Source: Inhella crocodyli (GTDB lineage Bacteria > Pseudomonadota > Gammaproteobacteria > Burkholderiales > Burkholderiaceae_C). Taken from it: 64,000 nucleotides of DNA. Position 1 is the first letter of the stretch. Every line of letters begins with the position of its first letter. Below, in pieces: positions 9,899 to 19,252 of the stretch. The stretch covers positions 62,001-126,000 of the forward strand of contig NZ_SACM01000001.1 in the NCBI RefSeq assembly GCF_004004565.1, given 5' to 3'. The notes under the pieces are model-generated. The model was given only the letters and a program-made list of their open reading frames with translations, did not search any database and was not told the origin of the DNA. Position numbers and translations under genes: made by a program.

Positions 9899-12800
9899 AT
9901 GAACGACCGCACCCCCGACAGCCGGCGCGCCCCGCCGGCTGTTTCCGTTTCGCCGCTGCCCCCGATCACCTTTCCCGAGAGCCTGCCCGTCAGCGCGCGG
10001 CGGGAGGAGATCGCGCAGGCCATGCGCGAGCACCAGGTGGTCATCGTGTGCGGCGAAACCGGCTCGGGCAAGACCACGCAGTTGCCCAAGATCGCGCTGG
10101 CCCTGGGCCGCGGCACGGGCAACGGGGGCAAGCTCATCGGCCACACCCAGCCGCGGCGGTTGGCGGCCACCAGCGTGGCCAAGCGCATTGCCGAGGAACT
10201 GAACTCGCCCCTGGGCGAGGTGGTGGGCTACAAGATCCGCTTCAACGACCGGCTCACCGCCGGCGCTTCGGTCAAGCTGATGACCGATGGCATCTTGCTG
10301 GCGGAAACGCAGACCGACCCGCTGCTCAAGCGCTACGACACCCTCATCATTGACGAGGCCCACGAGCGCAGCCTGAACATCGACTTCCTGCTCGGCTACC
10401 TCAAGCAGATCCTGCCGCGGCGGCCGGACCTGAAGATCGTCGTGACCTCCGCCACCATCGACGCCGACCGTTTCGCCAAACACTTCGAGAGCCGGCGTGG
10501 TCCGGCGCCGGTCATCCAGGTGAGCGGCCGACTGTTCCCGGTGGAGCAGCGCTGGCGGCCCTTCGAGGAAAAGCGCGACTACGGCGTGGCCGACGCCGTG
10601 CGCGACGCCGTGGACGAGTTATGGCGCACCGCCGGCCCGGGCGACTGCTTGGTGTTCCTGCCGGGCGAGCGCGAGATCCGCGACGTGGCCGAGACCCTGC
10701 GCGGCCACCACCCGCCCGGTGTGGAGGTGCTGCCCCTGTTTGCGCGCCTGAGCCAGGCCGACCAGGACAAGGTCTTCCAGCCCCACGGCGCCCCGCGCAT
10801 CGTGTTGGCCACCAACGTGGCCGAAACCTCGCTGACCGTGCCCGGCATCCGCTACGTGGTCGATGCCGGCACGGCGCGCGTGAAACGCTACAGCTACCGC
10901 AACAAGGTCGAGCAACTGCAGATCGAGCCCGTGAGCCAAGCCGCCGCCAACCAGCGCGCCGGCCGCTGCGGGCGGGTCAGCAACGGCATTTGCGTGCGCC
11001 TGTACGACGAAAAGGAGTTCGCCCAGCGCCCGCGCTTCACCGACCCCGAAATCCTGCGCAGCAGCCTCGCCGGGGTGATCTTGCGCATGAAGAGCCTGCG
11101 CCTGGGCGCGGTCGAAGACTTCCCCTTCCTGGAGGCACCGCCCGGCAAAGCGATTGCCGACGGCTACCAGCTCTTGGCCGAACTGGGCGCCGTGGACGAC
11201 GCCAACGAGCTCACCGCCATCGGCAAAGAACTGGCCCGCTTGCCCCTGGACCCGCGCGTGGGTCGCATGCTCTTGGCCGCGCGCGACCAGCAGTGCCTGA
11301 ACGAGATGCTGGTGATCGCGTCCAGCTTGTCCAGCCAGGACGTGCGGGACCGCCCGCCCGAACAGCAGCAGCAGGCTGACGCCAAGCACAAGCCCTTCGA
11401 CGACGAGCGGAGCGAGTTCAGCGGCCTGCTGAAGCTGTGGAGGTGGTTGCAAGACGTGCGCGGTGGCGACGGCGAGCACAAGCTCAGCCATCGCAAAACC
11501 GAAGCCAAGCTGCGCGAGCACTTCATCAGCCCCCGCCGCGTGCGCGAGTGGCGCGACGTGCACCAGCAACTGCACACCGTGGTGGCCGAGCAAGGCTGGC
11601 GGCTCAACGGCAGCGAGGCCACCTACGAGCAACTGCACCGCGCGCTGCTCACCGGCCTGCTGGGCAACATCGGCCTGAAGAGCGAAACCGAAGACACCAA
11701 CGCTTACCTGGGTGCCCGCGGCATCAAGTTCTGGCCCTGGCCCGGTGCGCACCTGAGCAAGAAGCCCGGGCGTTGGATCGTGGCGGCAGAGCTGGTCGAA
11801 ACCACGCGACTGTGGGGCCGGGGGCTGGCGAACATCGACCCGCAGTGGGTGCTTTCGCAGTGCGGGCACCTGCTCAAAACGAGTTTGAGCGAGCCGCATT
11901 GGGAGAAGAAGGCCGGCGAGGTGATCGCGCTGGAGCGCGGCACGCTGTACGGCCTCACCCTGTACCAGGGCAAGCGGGTGAACTTCGGTCGCGTCGACCC
12001 GGCCGCCGCCCGCGAGATCTTCATCCGCGAGGCCCTGGTGGGCGGTGAGATCGACTCGGCCTTGCCCTTTTTGGCGCACAACGCCAAACGCATCGCCGAG
12101 GTGGAGAAGCTTGAGCACAAGAGCCGTCGGCAGGACGTGCTGGTGGACGACAGCCTGATCGCCGCGTTTTACGACGCCCAGATCCCGCCGGAGGTTTGCA
12201 GCACCGCCAGCTTGGAAAAGTGGTACCGCCAGGCGGCCAAAGACACGCCGAAGCTGCTGCACTTCAGCCGCGAAGAGCTGATGCGCCACGAGGCGGCCGG
12301 CATCACCAGCGACGCCTTTCCCAAGATGCTGCGCCTGGGTGGCGTGGACTGCCGCTGCGACTACCTGCACGAGCCCGGCAGCGACCGCGACGGGCTCACC
12401 GTCACCGTGCCGGTGTTCGCCCTCAACCCGGTGAGCGAGGCCGCCTGCGAGTGGCTGGTGCCGGGCCTGCTGGAGGCCAAGGTCTTGGCCTTGGTGAAGA
12501 GCTTGCCGCAAAAGCCCCGTGCGCGCTTGGCGCCCGTCCCCGCCTTCGTGGCCGAGTTCGTGACCGCCACCCCCTTCGGCGAAGGCTCGCTGATCGACGC
12601 CTTGCTGGCCGCGGTGAAGGCCAAAGTGCAACTGCCGATCACCCGGGCGGACTTCAAGCTGGAGCTGCTCAGCCCGCACCTGTTCATGAACCTGCGCGTG
12701 GTCGATGAACACGGCCGCCAGCTCGGCATGGGCCGCAACCTGGCCGGGCTCAAGGCCGAGTTCGGCAGCCTGGCGCGCAGCAGCTTCCAGGCCCTGGCCG

Positions 12801-13756
12801 CCCTGAAAGTGGCCGCGCCGGTGGTGGCGCCCGAGCCCGTCGGGCCCCGGGGCCCGAGTCCCGCCAAGGCGCCGGCCGCCGCCGCCCCGGCCATGGACGC
12901 CGCCCAGCGCCACACCGATTGGGGCTTTGGCGAGCTGCCCGAGCTGCTGGAGGTGCGCAAGGGCGGGGCCAGCCTGATCGGTTTCCCGGCCTTGATCGAC
13001 AAGGGCACGCACGTCGAAATCGAGGTGTTCGACGAGCCCGACGTCGCCCAGGCGCAGCACCGCAAGGGCCTGATTCGCTTGTTCGCGCTGCAGCTCAAAG
13101 AGCCGCTGAAGTACTTGGAGAAGAGCCTGGGCCAGGAGCTGGTCACCATGGGCGTGGCCTACATGCCCTTGGGCAGCGTGGACGAGCTCCGGGCCCAGGT
13201 GCAGTCGGTGGCGGTGGAGCGGGCCTTCCTCGGCGACCCCCTGCCCACCGACGCCACCGCTTTCCAGGCGCGCCTGGCCGAAGGTCGAGGGCGCTTGAAC
13301 CTGATTGCGCAGGAGGTGGCGCGCCAGGCCAGCACGGTGCTGCTGGAGTTCCAGGCGGCGCAACGCAAGATCAAAGACACCAAGGGCCTGCCCAAGGACT
13401 TGGCTGACGACCTGCAGGCCCAGCTGGCGCGCTTGATGCCCAAGCAGTTCGTGACACAAACGCCCTGGACGCAGTGGCAGCACCTGCCGCGCTACCTCAA
13501 GGGGGTGCAGCTTCGCCTCGACAAATGGCGCCAGGACGGGGCCCGCGACGCCAAGCTCATGGCCGAGCTGCGCCCGCTGGAGCAGCGCTGGCAGCGCCGC
13601 GTGGCCGAGCTGCGCGGCGCGCGCGACCCCCGCTTGGACGACTTCCGGTGGCAGCTGGAAGAGCTGCGCGTGGGCCTGTTCGCCCAGGAGCTGCGCACGC
13701 CGCAGCCGGTCAGCGTGAAGCGGCTGGAGAAGGTGTGGCAATCCATGGTGGGCTGA
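9899..13756 (+). CDS. hrpA: ATP-dependent RNA helicase HrpA
   Basis: A DEAH-box 3'-to-5' RNA helicase of about 1,285 residues, the usual size. Walker A is GETGSGKTT (52-60), the DEAH box is at 152-155 in IIDEAHERS, motif III is VTSATID, and motif VI is QRAGRCGR. A helicase-associated (HA2/OB) region and a long C-terminal DUF3418-type extension follow. HrpA acts on mRNA and on stalled ribosomes. ATG 9899 ([10 protein letters not shown]) is preferred; ATG 9887, four codons earlier, is equally open and the GAGGA at 9880-9884 fits neither perfectly. Divergent from argA. Confidence 0.96.
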   Translation: MNDRTPDSRRAPPAVSVSPLPPITFPESLPVSARREEIAQAMREHQVVIVCGETGSGKTTQLPKIALALGRGTGNGGKLIGHTQPRRLAATSVAKRIAEELNSPLGEVVGYKIRFNDRLTAGASVKLMTDGILLAETQTDPLLKRYDTLIIDEAHERSLNIDFLLGYLKQILPRRPDLKIVVTSATIDADRFAKHFESRRGPAPVIQVSGRLFPVEQRWRPFEEKRDYGVADAVRDAVDELWRTAGPGDCLVFLPGEREIRDVAETLRGHHPPGVEVLPLFARLSQADQDKVFQPHGAPRIVLATNVAETSLTVPGIRYVVDAGTARVKRYSYRNKVEQLQIEPVSQAAANQRAGRCGRVSNGICVRLYDEKEFAQRPRFTDPEILRSSLAGVILRMKSLRLGAVEDFPFLEAPPGKAIADGYQLLAELGAVDDANELTAIGKELARLPLDPRVGRMLLAARDQQCLNEMLVIASSLSSQDVRDRPPEQQQQADAKHKPFDDERSEFSGLLKLWRWLQDVRGGDGEHKLSHRKTEAKLREHFISPRRVREWRDVHQQLHTVVAEQGWRLNGSEATYEQLHRALLTGLLGNIGLKSETEDTNAYLGARGIKFWPWPGAHLSKKPGRWIVAAELVETTRLWGRGLANIDPQWVLSQCGHLLKTSLSEPHWEKKAGEVIALERGTLYGLTLYQGKRVNFGRVDPAAAREIFIREALVGGEIDSALPFLAHNAKRIAEVEKLEHKSRRQDVLVDDSLIAAFYDAQIPPEVCSTASLEKWYRQAAKDTPKLLHFSREELMRHEAAGITSDAFPKMLRLGGVDCRCDYLHEPGSDRDGLTVTVPVFALNPVSEAACEWLVPGLLEAKVLALVKSLPQKPRARLAPVPAFVAEFVTATPFGEGSLIDALLAAVKAKVQLPITRADFKLELLSPHLFMNLRVVDEHGRQLGMGRNLAGLKAEFGSLARSSFQALAALKVAAPVVAPEPVGPRGPSPAKAPAAAAPAMDAAQRHTDWGFGELPELLEVRKGGASLIGFPALIDKGTHVEIEVFDEPDVAQAQHRKGLIRLFALQLKEPLKYLEKSLGQELVTMGVAYMPLGSVDELRAQVQSVAVERAFLGDPLPTDATAFQARLAEGRGRLNLIAQEVARQASTVLLEFQAAQRKIKDTKGLPKDLADDLQAQLARLMPKQFVTQTPWTQWQHLPRYLKGVQLRLDKWRQDGARDAKLMAELRPLEQRWQRRVAELRGARDPRLDDFRWQLEELRVGLFAQELRTPQPVSVKRLEKVWQSMVG

Positions 13757-13851
13757 GCCTGCGCGTGGAAAAAGAGGGCCTCCCCCAGGCCAGTCCCGGG
13801 GTGGGAGGGCGATGCGGGAGGGTTTAATGGACGGCGTTGTTGCCACGCCCC

Positions 13852-15558
13852 ATGACGTCGCCCGCTGCCCCCCCTCCGCCCACCGCCCCGGTTCGACGCC
13901 TGGGCCCGTTCGTGCTGCGTGCCCTGCTCGGCAAGAGCGAGCGTTGCATGCTGTGGCAGGTGCTTGACGAGCGCAGCCAGGCGGATCGCCTCGTGTTGAT
14001 GCCCCGGGCCAAGCTGCCCGACCCCACGGCCTGGACCACGGCGGCCCGAGCGGCCTTGCGGGTCCAGCACCCCAGCCTGGCCGAGCCCTTGGACCTGGGT
14101 TTGGTCGACGGTCACGCCTACCTCGCCTACGACCGCGCCTTGGGGCAGACCCTGGACGAGCGCCTGGCCCGCCATCGCGTGGCCAGCCCGACCGAAGCGG
14201 CGGCTTGGGCGGCCGCGGTGGCCCAAGCCTTGGCCCAGGTGCACGAGGCCGGGCACTTGATGGGCGATCTGCAACCCTTCCAATGGCTGCTGGCGGCCGA
14301 CGGCAAAGCGTTCTTGTTGGGGCAAGGCATGGCTGGACCGGGGCCGGGGGCCGATGGCGCCGCGCGGCAGCGCTTGCGCGACCAGGCTGCCGACGAAGTC
14401 TTGTGCCTGGGCCTGCTGCTCAACCGCCTGCTCGGCGGGGCCGCCCCGCTGGAAACCACGGACCCGCAAGAGGTCGTGCGCCGCCTGCCGCCGCACGGCA
14501 AGGAGTTCGTGCGCCTGGGGTTTGACGCCGCCCACCCGGTGCCCGAGGCGCTGCGCGCCATCTGCAACCGTGCCACCGCCACCCAACCCAGCCAGCGCTA
14601 CCCCACGGCGCGGGCCTTGGCCCGTGCGTTGGAGGCTTGGGTTGACCACCAACGCCACCCCGAGGGGGGGACGGTGGGCCAGTTGGTGGACCGTTTGCAG
14701 CGCTACGGCGGTTTGCCCGTGACGCGCCCTGAGGCCGTTCGCAACGTGCAAGCTGGGGGCTTGGAGCGGCAGCACAGTGGCGCTTTGGCCGCCTTGGTGC
14801 TGCAGGATCTGGCGCTGAGTTTCGAGTTGCTTCGGCGGGTCAACCAGGCCCGGGCACGCGAAGGGCGGGCGTCCGATGGCGCCGTGCTCAGCGTGCAGCG
14901 GGCGGTGGCCATGTTGGGCCTGCAGGAGGTGGCCGCGGCTGCTTCGGCTCTGCGGCCCTGGCCAGGGGTCTTGCCGCCCGAGCGCGTGCTGAACCTGCGC
15001 TTGGCCCTGGCCCGCGCGCACAAGGCCGCCGACGTGGCCCGCCTGCTGGCACCGGCCGGGTACGAGCCCGAGGTGGTGCGCTTGGTCACCTACACCCAGA
15101 ACCTGGGTCGGCTGTTGGTGCAGTACCACCTGCCCGACGAGGCCGATCAGATCGAGCGCCTCATGCAAGCCCCGCCCCCGACGGAGGACCATCCCCACCC
15201 CACGGGCCTGACCGAGCAGCAAGCCGCCTTCGCCGTGCTGGGCTGCGACCTTGACGCCCTGACCCAGGCCACCCTGCGCCACTGGGGCTTGGCCGATGGC
15301 TTGATGAAGATGGCCAGCCGCCCCGACCTCGACAGCCCCATCCACCACCCAGGCAGCGACCCGGAGACCCTGCGCTTGACGGCCGCCTTGAGCATCGAAC
15401 TCGTCGACGCCCTGGCGCTGCCGGAGCCGCGTCGCCGCCAGCGGATCGAGCAGGTCACCCGCCGTTACGCTCGGGCCCTGGGCCTGTCCGTCCGCGACAT
15501 CCAACTCGCCCTTTACCCCGAGGCGGCGCAGGCCGCCGTGGACCGCACCCTCTCATGA
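13852..15558 (+). CDS. Pseudokinase-HDOD domain protein
   Basis: A 568-residue protein with a degenerate Ser/Thr kinase fold (about 15-275) and an HDOD domain (about 285-510). Aligned by eye with the next gene, the kinase core keeps HEAGHLMGDLQPFQWLL where the active paralogue has AHAAGVVHRDLKPSNILL. The ATP-binding lysine is replaced by methionine (M50), the HRD by MGD, the downstream asparagine by glutamine, and the DFG by a LLGQG segment. It therefore probably cannot phosphorylate and acts as a scaffold or sensor. The HDOD part keeps the helical pattern QRAVAMLGLQEVAAAASALR. The start is the ATG at 13852; a TTG 15 bases upstream is possible. It overlaps the next gene by ATGA, so the two are made together. 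Confidence 0.85.
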   Translation: MTSPAAPPPPTAPVRRLGPFVLRALLGKSERCMLWQVLDERSQADRLVLMPRAKLPDPTAWTTAARAALRVQHPSLAEPLDLGLVDGHAYLAYDRALGQTLDERLARHRVASPTEAAAWAAAVAQALAQVHEAGHLMGDLQPFQWLLAADGKAFLLGQGMAGPGPGADGAARQRLRDQAADEVLCLGLLLNRLLGGAAPLETTDPQEVVRRLPPHGKEFVRLGFDAAHPVPEALRAICNRATATQPSQRYPTARALARALEAWVDHQRHPEGGTVGQLVDRLQRYGGLPVTRPEAVRNVQAGGLERQHSGALAALVLQDLALSFELLRRVNQARAREGRASDGAVLSVQRAVAMLGLQEVAAAASALRPWPGVLPPERVLNLRLALARAHKAADVARLLAPAGYEPEVVRLVTYTQNLGRLLVQYHLPDEADQIERLMQAPPPTEDHPHPTGLTEQQAAFAVLGCDLDALTQATLRHWGLADGLMKMASRPDLDSPIHHPGSDPETLRLTAALSIELVDALALPEPRRRQRIEQVTRRYARALGLSVRDIQLALYPEAAQAAVDRTLS

Positions 15559-17945
15559 GCCAAATGCTGGGCCGATTCAAACTCGAACGCGAGCTGGGGC
15601 GTGGCGCGCAGGCCGTGGTCTGGCTGGCGCACGACCCGCGCCTGGACCGCGAGGTGGCGCTCAAGATCATGTCGGCCGGGGCCAGCAAAGCCGCGGTGGA
15701 CGAGTGGCTGCAAGAGGGGCGGGCCGTCAGCCGGCTCAACCACCCGGGCATCGTGCAGGTGTTCGAGGCCGACGTCATCGACGGCAAGCCGGTGCTGGTG
15801 TTCGAGCTGGTGCACGGCGGCACCCTGTTGCCCCTGCTGCGCCGGGCGCCTTTGCCGGCGCGTCAGGCGGTGGACCTGATGGTGGCCGTGCTCGACGCGC
15901 TGGCCGTGGCCCATGCCGCCGGGGTCGTGCACCGGGACCTGAAGCCCAGCAACATCCTGCTCGACCCGCAGGGCCGACCGCGGGTCACCGACTTCGGCAT
16001 TGCGGCGCGCGTCACCGACGCCAAGGCCGCGGCCATCGTGGGTACGCCCAGCTACATCAGCCCGGAAGCGGCGCGCGGTGAGCCGCCCCAGCCGCGCATG
16101 GACGTGTTCGCCGCGGCCATCATGCTCGGCGAGTTGCTCAGCGGGCAGCGACTGAACCACGATGCCGACCCCATGCGCTGCCTGCAGCGCGTGCTGGCCG
16201 AAGACCTGCAACTGCCGCCGATGCCGGGCAGTGACGTGGACGACGAGTTGCGGCTGATCGTGCAACGGGGCCTCAGCCGCGACCCCGGCGCCCGCTGGGA
16301 CGGGGCGGGGGCGATGCGCGACGCTTTGCTGCGTTGGCTCCAGGGCCCCGAAGGCGACACGCCGGAGTCGGGGGAGGCGCAGGCGGCCGCGCTCGAGTTT
16401 TTGATGCGCCGCATGCGCTCCAAGGCCGACTTTCCGGGCCTCTCCGCGTCCATCGAGCGCATCCACCGGGTCACCCAGAGCGACAAAGAAAGCCTGTCCG
16501 GGCTGTCCAACGAGATCCTCAAGGACGTGGCCTTGACCAACAAGCTGCTGCGCTTGGTCAACACCGCGCAGTTTCGCCATGCGGGTGGGGGCACGATCAA
16601 CACGATCAGCCGGGCCGTGGCTTTGATTGGGTTTGCGGGGGTGCGCAACCTGGCCCTGAGCCTGGTGCTGCTCGAGCGCATGCAAGACCGCACGCACGCC
16701 GACCAGTTGAAGACCGAGTTCCTGCGCAGCCTGATGGCGGGCTCTTTGGCCCGCGAGTTCACGGGCGGCACCCGCGAGGGCGAGGAGATGTTCCTCGGCG
16801 CGCTCTTCCAGAACCTGGGGCGCTTGCTTTGCGCTTTTTACTTTCCCGAAGAGGCGCAGCAGGTTCGGCGACTGGTGCGCGAAGGCGAGGGCACCCGCTC
16901 GCCCGTGAGCGAAGCCACGGCCTCGACCCGCGTGCTGGGGATCACCTTTGAAGAATTGGGGGTCGGGATTGCCAAGCGCTGGGGCCTGCCCGACGCCCTG
17001 ACCACCGTGATGCGCCGTCCTGCGGGCGAACCGCCCGCCAAGGCGGTGGACGTTCCCGCCGAGCGTCAGCGCTGGCTGTGCCGGGCTGCCAATGACACCG
17101 CGGACCTGATCCTCAGCACGCCCCCGGAGCAGTTGGCCGGGCCGCTGGGCCGCTTGGCCGAGTCGCACGGCAAGGCCCTGAAGTTGCCGACCAAGGCCTT
17201 CGAGGCCGCCTGCGAGGAGGCGCGCAAGCGGCTGGCCAGCATGGCCGATGCCATGGAGATCAAGCTCGAGAAAAAGTCGATTGCCCACCGGCTGATGCCC
17301 ACCCAAGAACCCGCTGCGCCGGGGGCAGGGGGAGCGCCGGGCGACGACTTGGCCACCATGGTGCTGCCCCCCGATGCGGGGCCAGCGCCGGTCGAGCAAG
17401 ACCCGGTGGAGCGCCGGGCGCACGCCACCCAGCAGTTGGCCGCCGGGATCCAAGACATCACCGACGCCATGGTCGAATCCCAAGACCTTGGGGCCGTGCT
17501 GCGGATGATCCTGGAGACCATCTACCGCGCCCTGGGCGTGCGGCGCGTGCTTTTTTGTTTGCGCGATGCGCGCACCGACACGCTCGTCGGTCGGTTCGGC
17601 GTGGGCGAGGCCTTGGACGTGGTGGTGCCACAGATGCGCATCCCGCTGCGCAGCAACGGCCAGCCCGACCTGTTCGCCACCATATGCACCAAGGGCGTGG
17701 ACACGCTGATCAGCGACGCCACCCAGCCCAGCATTGCGCAGCGGCTCCCTGCTTGGTATGCCAAGCCACCGCTCCAGGCGGGCTGCTTCTTGTTGCTGCC
17801 GTTGACGGTGAAGAACGCCCCGCTGGGTTTGATCTATGCCGACAGCGTGGCGCCCGGCGGCATCCAGCTCAGCGAGAAGGAGCTGTCGCTGCTGCGCACC
17901 TTGCGCAACCAGGCCGTGATGGCATTTCGCCAGAACGCCGGCTGA
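15555..17945 (+). CDS. Ser/Thr protein kinase-HDOD-GAF protein
   Basis: A 796-residue cytosolic signalling protein. Residues 5-265 form an intact Hanks-type kinase: glycine loop ELGRGAQAVVWLA, ATP lysine K37 in VALK, catalytic HRDLKPSN (D128), DFG (D146-G148), and activation segment GTPSYISPEAARG. Residues about 280-490 are an HDOD domain (ILKDVALTNKLLRLVNTAQF). After a Pro/Ala-rich linker, residues about 640-796 are a GAF-like sensory domain. No transmembrane segment is evident. It is translationally coupled to the pseudokinase paralogue upstream, which suggests the two proteins form a complex. An ffs terminator hairpin lies directly behind the stop on the opposite strand. The ligand and substrate are unknown. 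Confidence 0.9.
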   Translation: MSQMLGRFKLERELGRGAQAVVWLAHDPRLDREVALKIMSAGASKAAVDEWLQEGRAVSRLNHPGIVQVFEADVIDGKPVLVFELVHGGTLLPLLRRAPLPARQAVDLMVAVLDALAVAHAAGVVHRDLKPSNILLDPQGRPRVTDFGIAARVTDAKAAAIVGTPSYISPEAARGEPPQPRMDVFAAAIMLGELLSGQRLNHDADPMRCLQRVLAEDLQLPPMPGSDVDDELRLIVQRGLSRDPGARWDGAGAMRDALLRWLQGPEGDTPESGEAQAAALEFLMRRMRSKADFPGLSASIERIHRVTQSDKESLSGLSNEILKDVALTNKLLRLVNTAQFRHAGGGTINTISRAVALIGFAGVRNLALSLVLLERMQDRTHADQLKTEFLRSLMAGSLAREFTGGTREGEEMFLGALFQNLGRLLCAFYFPEEAQQVRRLVREGEGTRSPVSEATASTRVLGITFEELGVGIAKRWGLPDALTTVMRRPAGEPPAKAVDVPAERQRWLCRAANDTADLILSTPPEQLAGPLGRLAESHGKALKLPTKAFEAACEEARKRLASMADAMEIKLEKKSIAHRLMPTQEPAAPGAGGAPGDDLATMVLPPDAGPAPVEQDPVERRAHATQQLAAGIQDITDAMVESQDLGAVLRMILETIYRALGVRRVLFCLRDARTDTLVGRFGVGEALDVVVPQMRIPLRSNGQPDLFATICTKGVDTLISDATQPSIAQRLPAWYAKPPLQAGCFLLLPLTVKNAPLGLIYADSVAPGGIQLSEKELSLLRTLRNQAVMAFRQNAG

Positions 17946-17957
17946 GCCAAGGGCCCC

Positions 17958-17995
17958 AGAAAGCAAACAGCGCGCCGACCGGTGGGTGCGGCGCG
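17958..17995 (-). terminator. Rho-independent terminator of ffs
   Basis: Arms CGCGCCG (17971-17977) and CGGCGCG (17989-17995) with an 11-nt loop. On the minus strand the stem is followed by the T-rich run CTGTTTGCTTTCTG. It sits just past the 3' end of the SRP RNA, in the short gap after the kinase gene. Confidence 0.7.
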
Positions 17996-18011
17996 TTGGG
18001 GCGCGTGAAAG

Positions 18012-18108
18012 GTGACGACCCTGACCTCGGCACTGGTTGCAACGCTAAGGGCTGCTTGGTTCCCCACCTGACCCGGTTGGGCGCGCTCCCATGCGAGGGG
18101 GGCCGTCG
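18012..18108 (-). ncRNA. ffs: Signal recognition particle 4.5S RNA
   Basis: On the minus strand the centre reads GGGTCAGGTGGGGAACCAAG followed by CAGCCC. This is the SRP domain IV apex: a GGAA tetraloop with the conserved CAGG...AAGCAG asymmetric loop. Flanking arms fold back, with ACGGCCC at the 5' end (18106-18100) pairing with GGGTCGT at the 3' end (18021-18015), giving a hairpin of about 95 nt, the size of the small bacterial SRP RNA. A TACACT -10 hexamer (18120-18115) lies a suitable distance before the 5' end, and a hairpin terminator follows. Location close to dnaX agrees with betaproteobacterial gene order. The exact ends are estimates. Confidence 0.88.
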
Positions 18109-18142
18109 GGGCGCAGTGTAGCCGGCCGGCCTTGGCGCGCCC

Positions 18143-19252
18143 TCAGCGCAACTGCAGGTCGGCGTCGGAAAACTCGATGCCCAGGGGCTCGATGAAGAGC
18201 CGCTTCGGGCCGGCCTCCACCGCGCCGGCGTGCCACGCCGCGATGCCCGCGGCCTCGGCGATCCGAACGACCTCGTCGGCTTGCTCCGGCGGCACGAACA
18301 AGGCGAACCCCGCGCCCATGTTCAGCGTGGAATAGGCCTCACGGTCGTCCTGGTGGCACTGCTGCTGGATGAACTTCAGCACCGCCGGCACCGGGGGAAC
18401 GGTGCGGATGCGGTAGGTCAGCTCGCCCGGGTGGCGCAGCAGCTTGCGCCACCCGTGGCCGGTGATGTTGGCGCTGTAGTGCACGGTGATGCCGGCCCGG
18501 GCCAGGGCCTCGGTCACGGGGCTGTACAGCGCCGTGGGGGCGAGCAGGGCCTCGCCGTAGCTGAGCCCGGGTTCGATCTCGGTCAGGTAGCCCTGCGGCA
18601 GGCGCTCGGCCAGCTTGCGCGCCAGGCTCAGGCCGTTGGCGTGGATGCCGCTGGAGGCCAGCAGCACGATGGCGTCGCCCGCGGCCAGTTGGTCGCCCAC
18701 GCTCAAGCGGGTCTTGGGGTTGACGATGCCGGTGCACGAGGCCGCCAGGTCGATGCGACCGTCCTCGACGATGCCCGCCAGGGCCGGCGTCTCGCCACCG
18801 CCCCAGGCCACCTGGCAGACGTCACAGGCCGCCTTCCAGCCTTTGACCAGCTCTTGGGCGCGCACGGCGTCTTCGAACCAGGCCGAACCGCCTGCCGCCC
18901 AGTAGGCCTGCACCACCAAGGGCGTGGCGCCCACGGTGATCAGGTCGTTCACCGCCATGGCGATGGTGTCTTGGGCGATGCCGGCGTAGTAGCTCTTGCC
19001 CGTCAACTTGGCCATGTCGTCGGCCACCAGGGTCTTGGTGCCCAGGCACTCGACGATGCTGGCCATGTAGAAGGGGCCGACGTCGACGACGTAGGCCGAC
19101 TCGCCGCGCGAGGCCTTCACTTCGGTGAAGCCGTGTTGGGCCACGTTGAGGGCGGTGGCGGCGGCGGCGCGCTGGGCGCTGACCTTGAGCGGATCGATCA
19201 GGTCGTAGTTGACGCCGGCTTGGTCGTAGGTGAGGGGGGTCGGGGCACTCAT
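18143..19252 (-). CDS. PurM-like AIR synthase-related protein
   Basis: A 369-residue member of the AIR synthase (PurM/HypE/ThiL/SelD) superfamily. It keeps VECLGTKTLVADDM (compare GVGTK in PurM), a metal/ATP-binding GGGETPALAGIV segment, SSGIHANGLSLARKLAERLP (compare SGLHSNGYSLVR) and LNMGAGFALFVPPEQAD. The canonical PurM opening with its glycine-rich GIGGFGALF is absent and is replaced by AQHGFTEVKASRGESAYVVD. It may be a functional PurM variant or a paralogue acting on another substrate. It overlaps the S46 peptidase gene by ATGA and is followed by ffs. The superfamily assignment is firm; the reaction is not. Confidence 0.75.
   Translation of the reverse strand: MSAPTPLTYDQAGVNYDLIDPLKVSAQRAAAATALNVAQHGFTEVKASRGESAYVVDVGPFYMASIVECLGTKTLVADDMAKLTGKSYYAGIAQDTIAMAVNDLITVGATPLVVQAYWAAGGSAWFEDAVRAQELVKGWKAACDVCQVAWGGGETPALAGIVEDGRIDLAASCTGIVNPKTRLSVGDQLAAGDAIVLLASSGIHANGLSLARKLAERLPQGYLTEIEPGLSYGEALLAPTALYSPVTEALARAGITVHYSANITGHGWRKLLRHPGELTYRIRTVPPVPAVLKFIQQQCHQDDREAYSTLNMGAGFALFVPPEQADEVVRIAEAAGIAAWHAGAVEAGPKRLFIEPLGIEFSDADLQLR

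Noticed and set aside
14760-17945. Possible phage or mobile origin of the kinase-HDOD pair
   Set aside because: Composition and codon use resemble the neighbours; no tRNA, repeat, integrase or transposase borders the pair.
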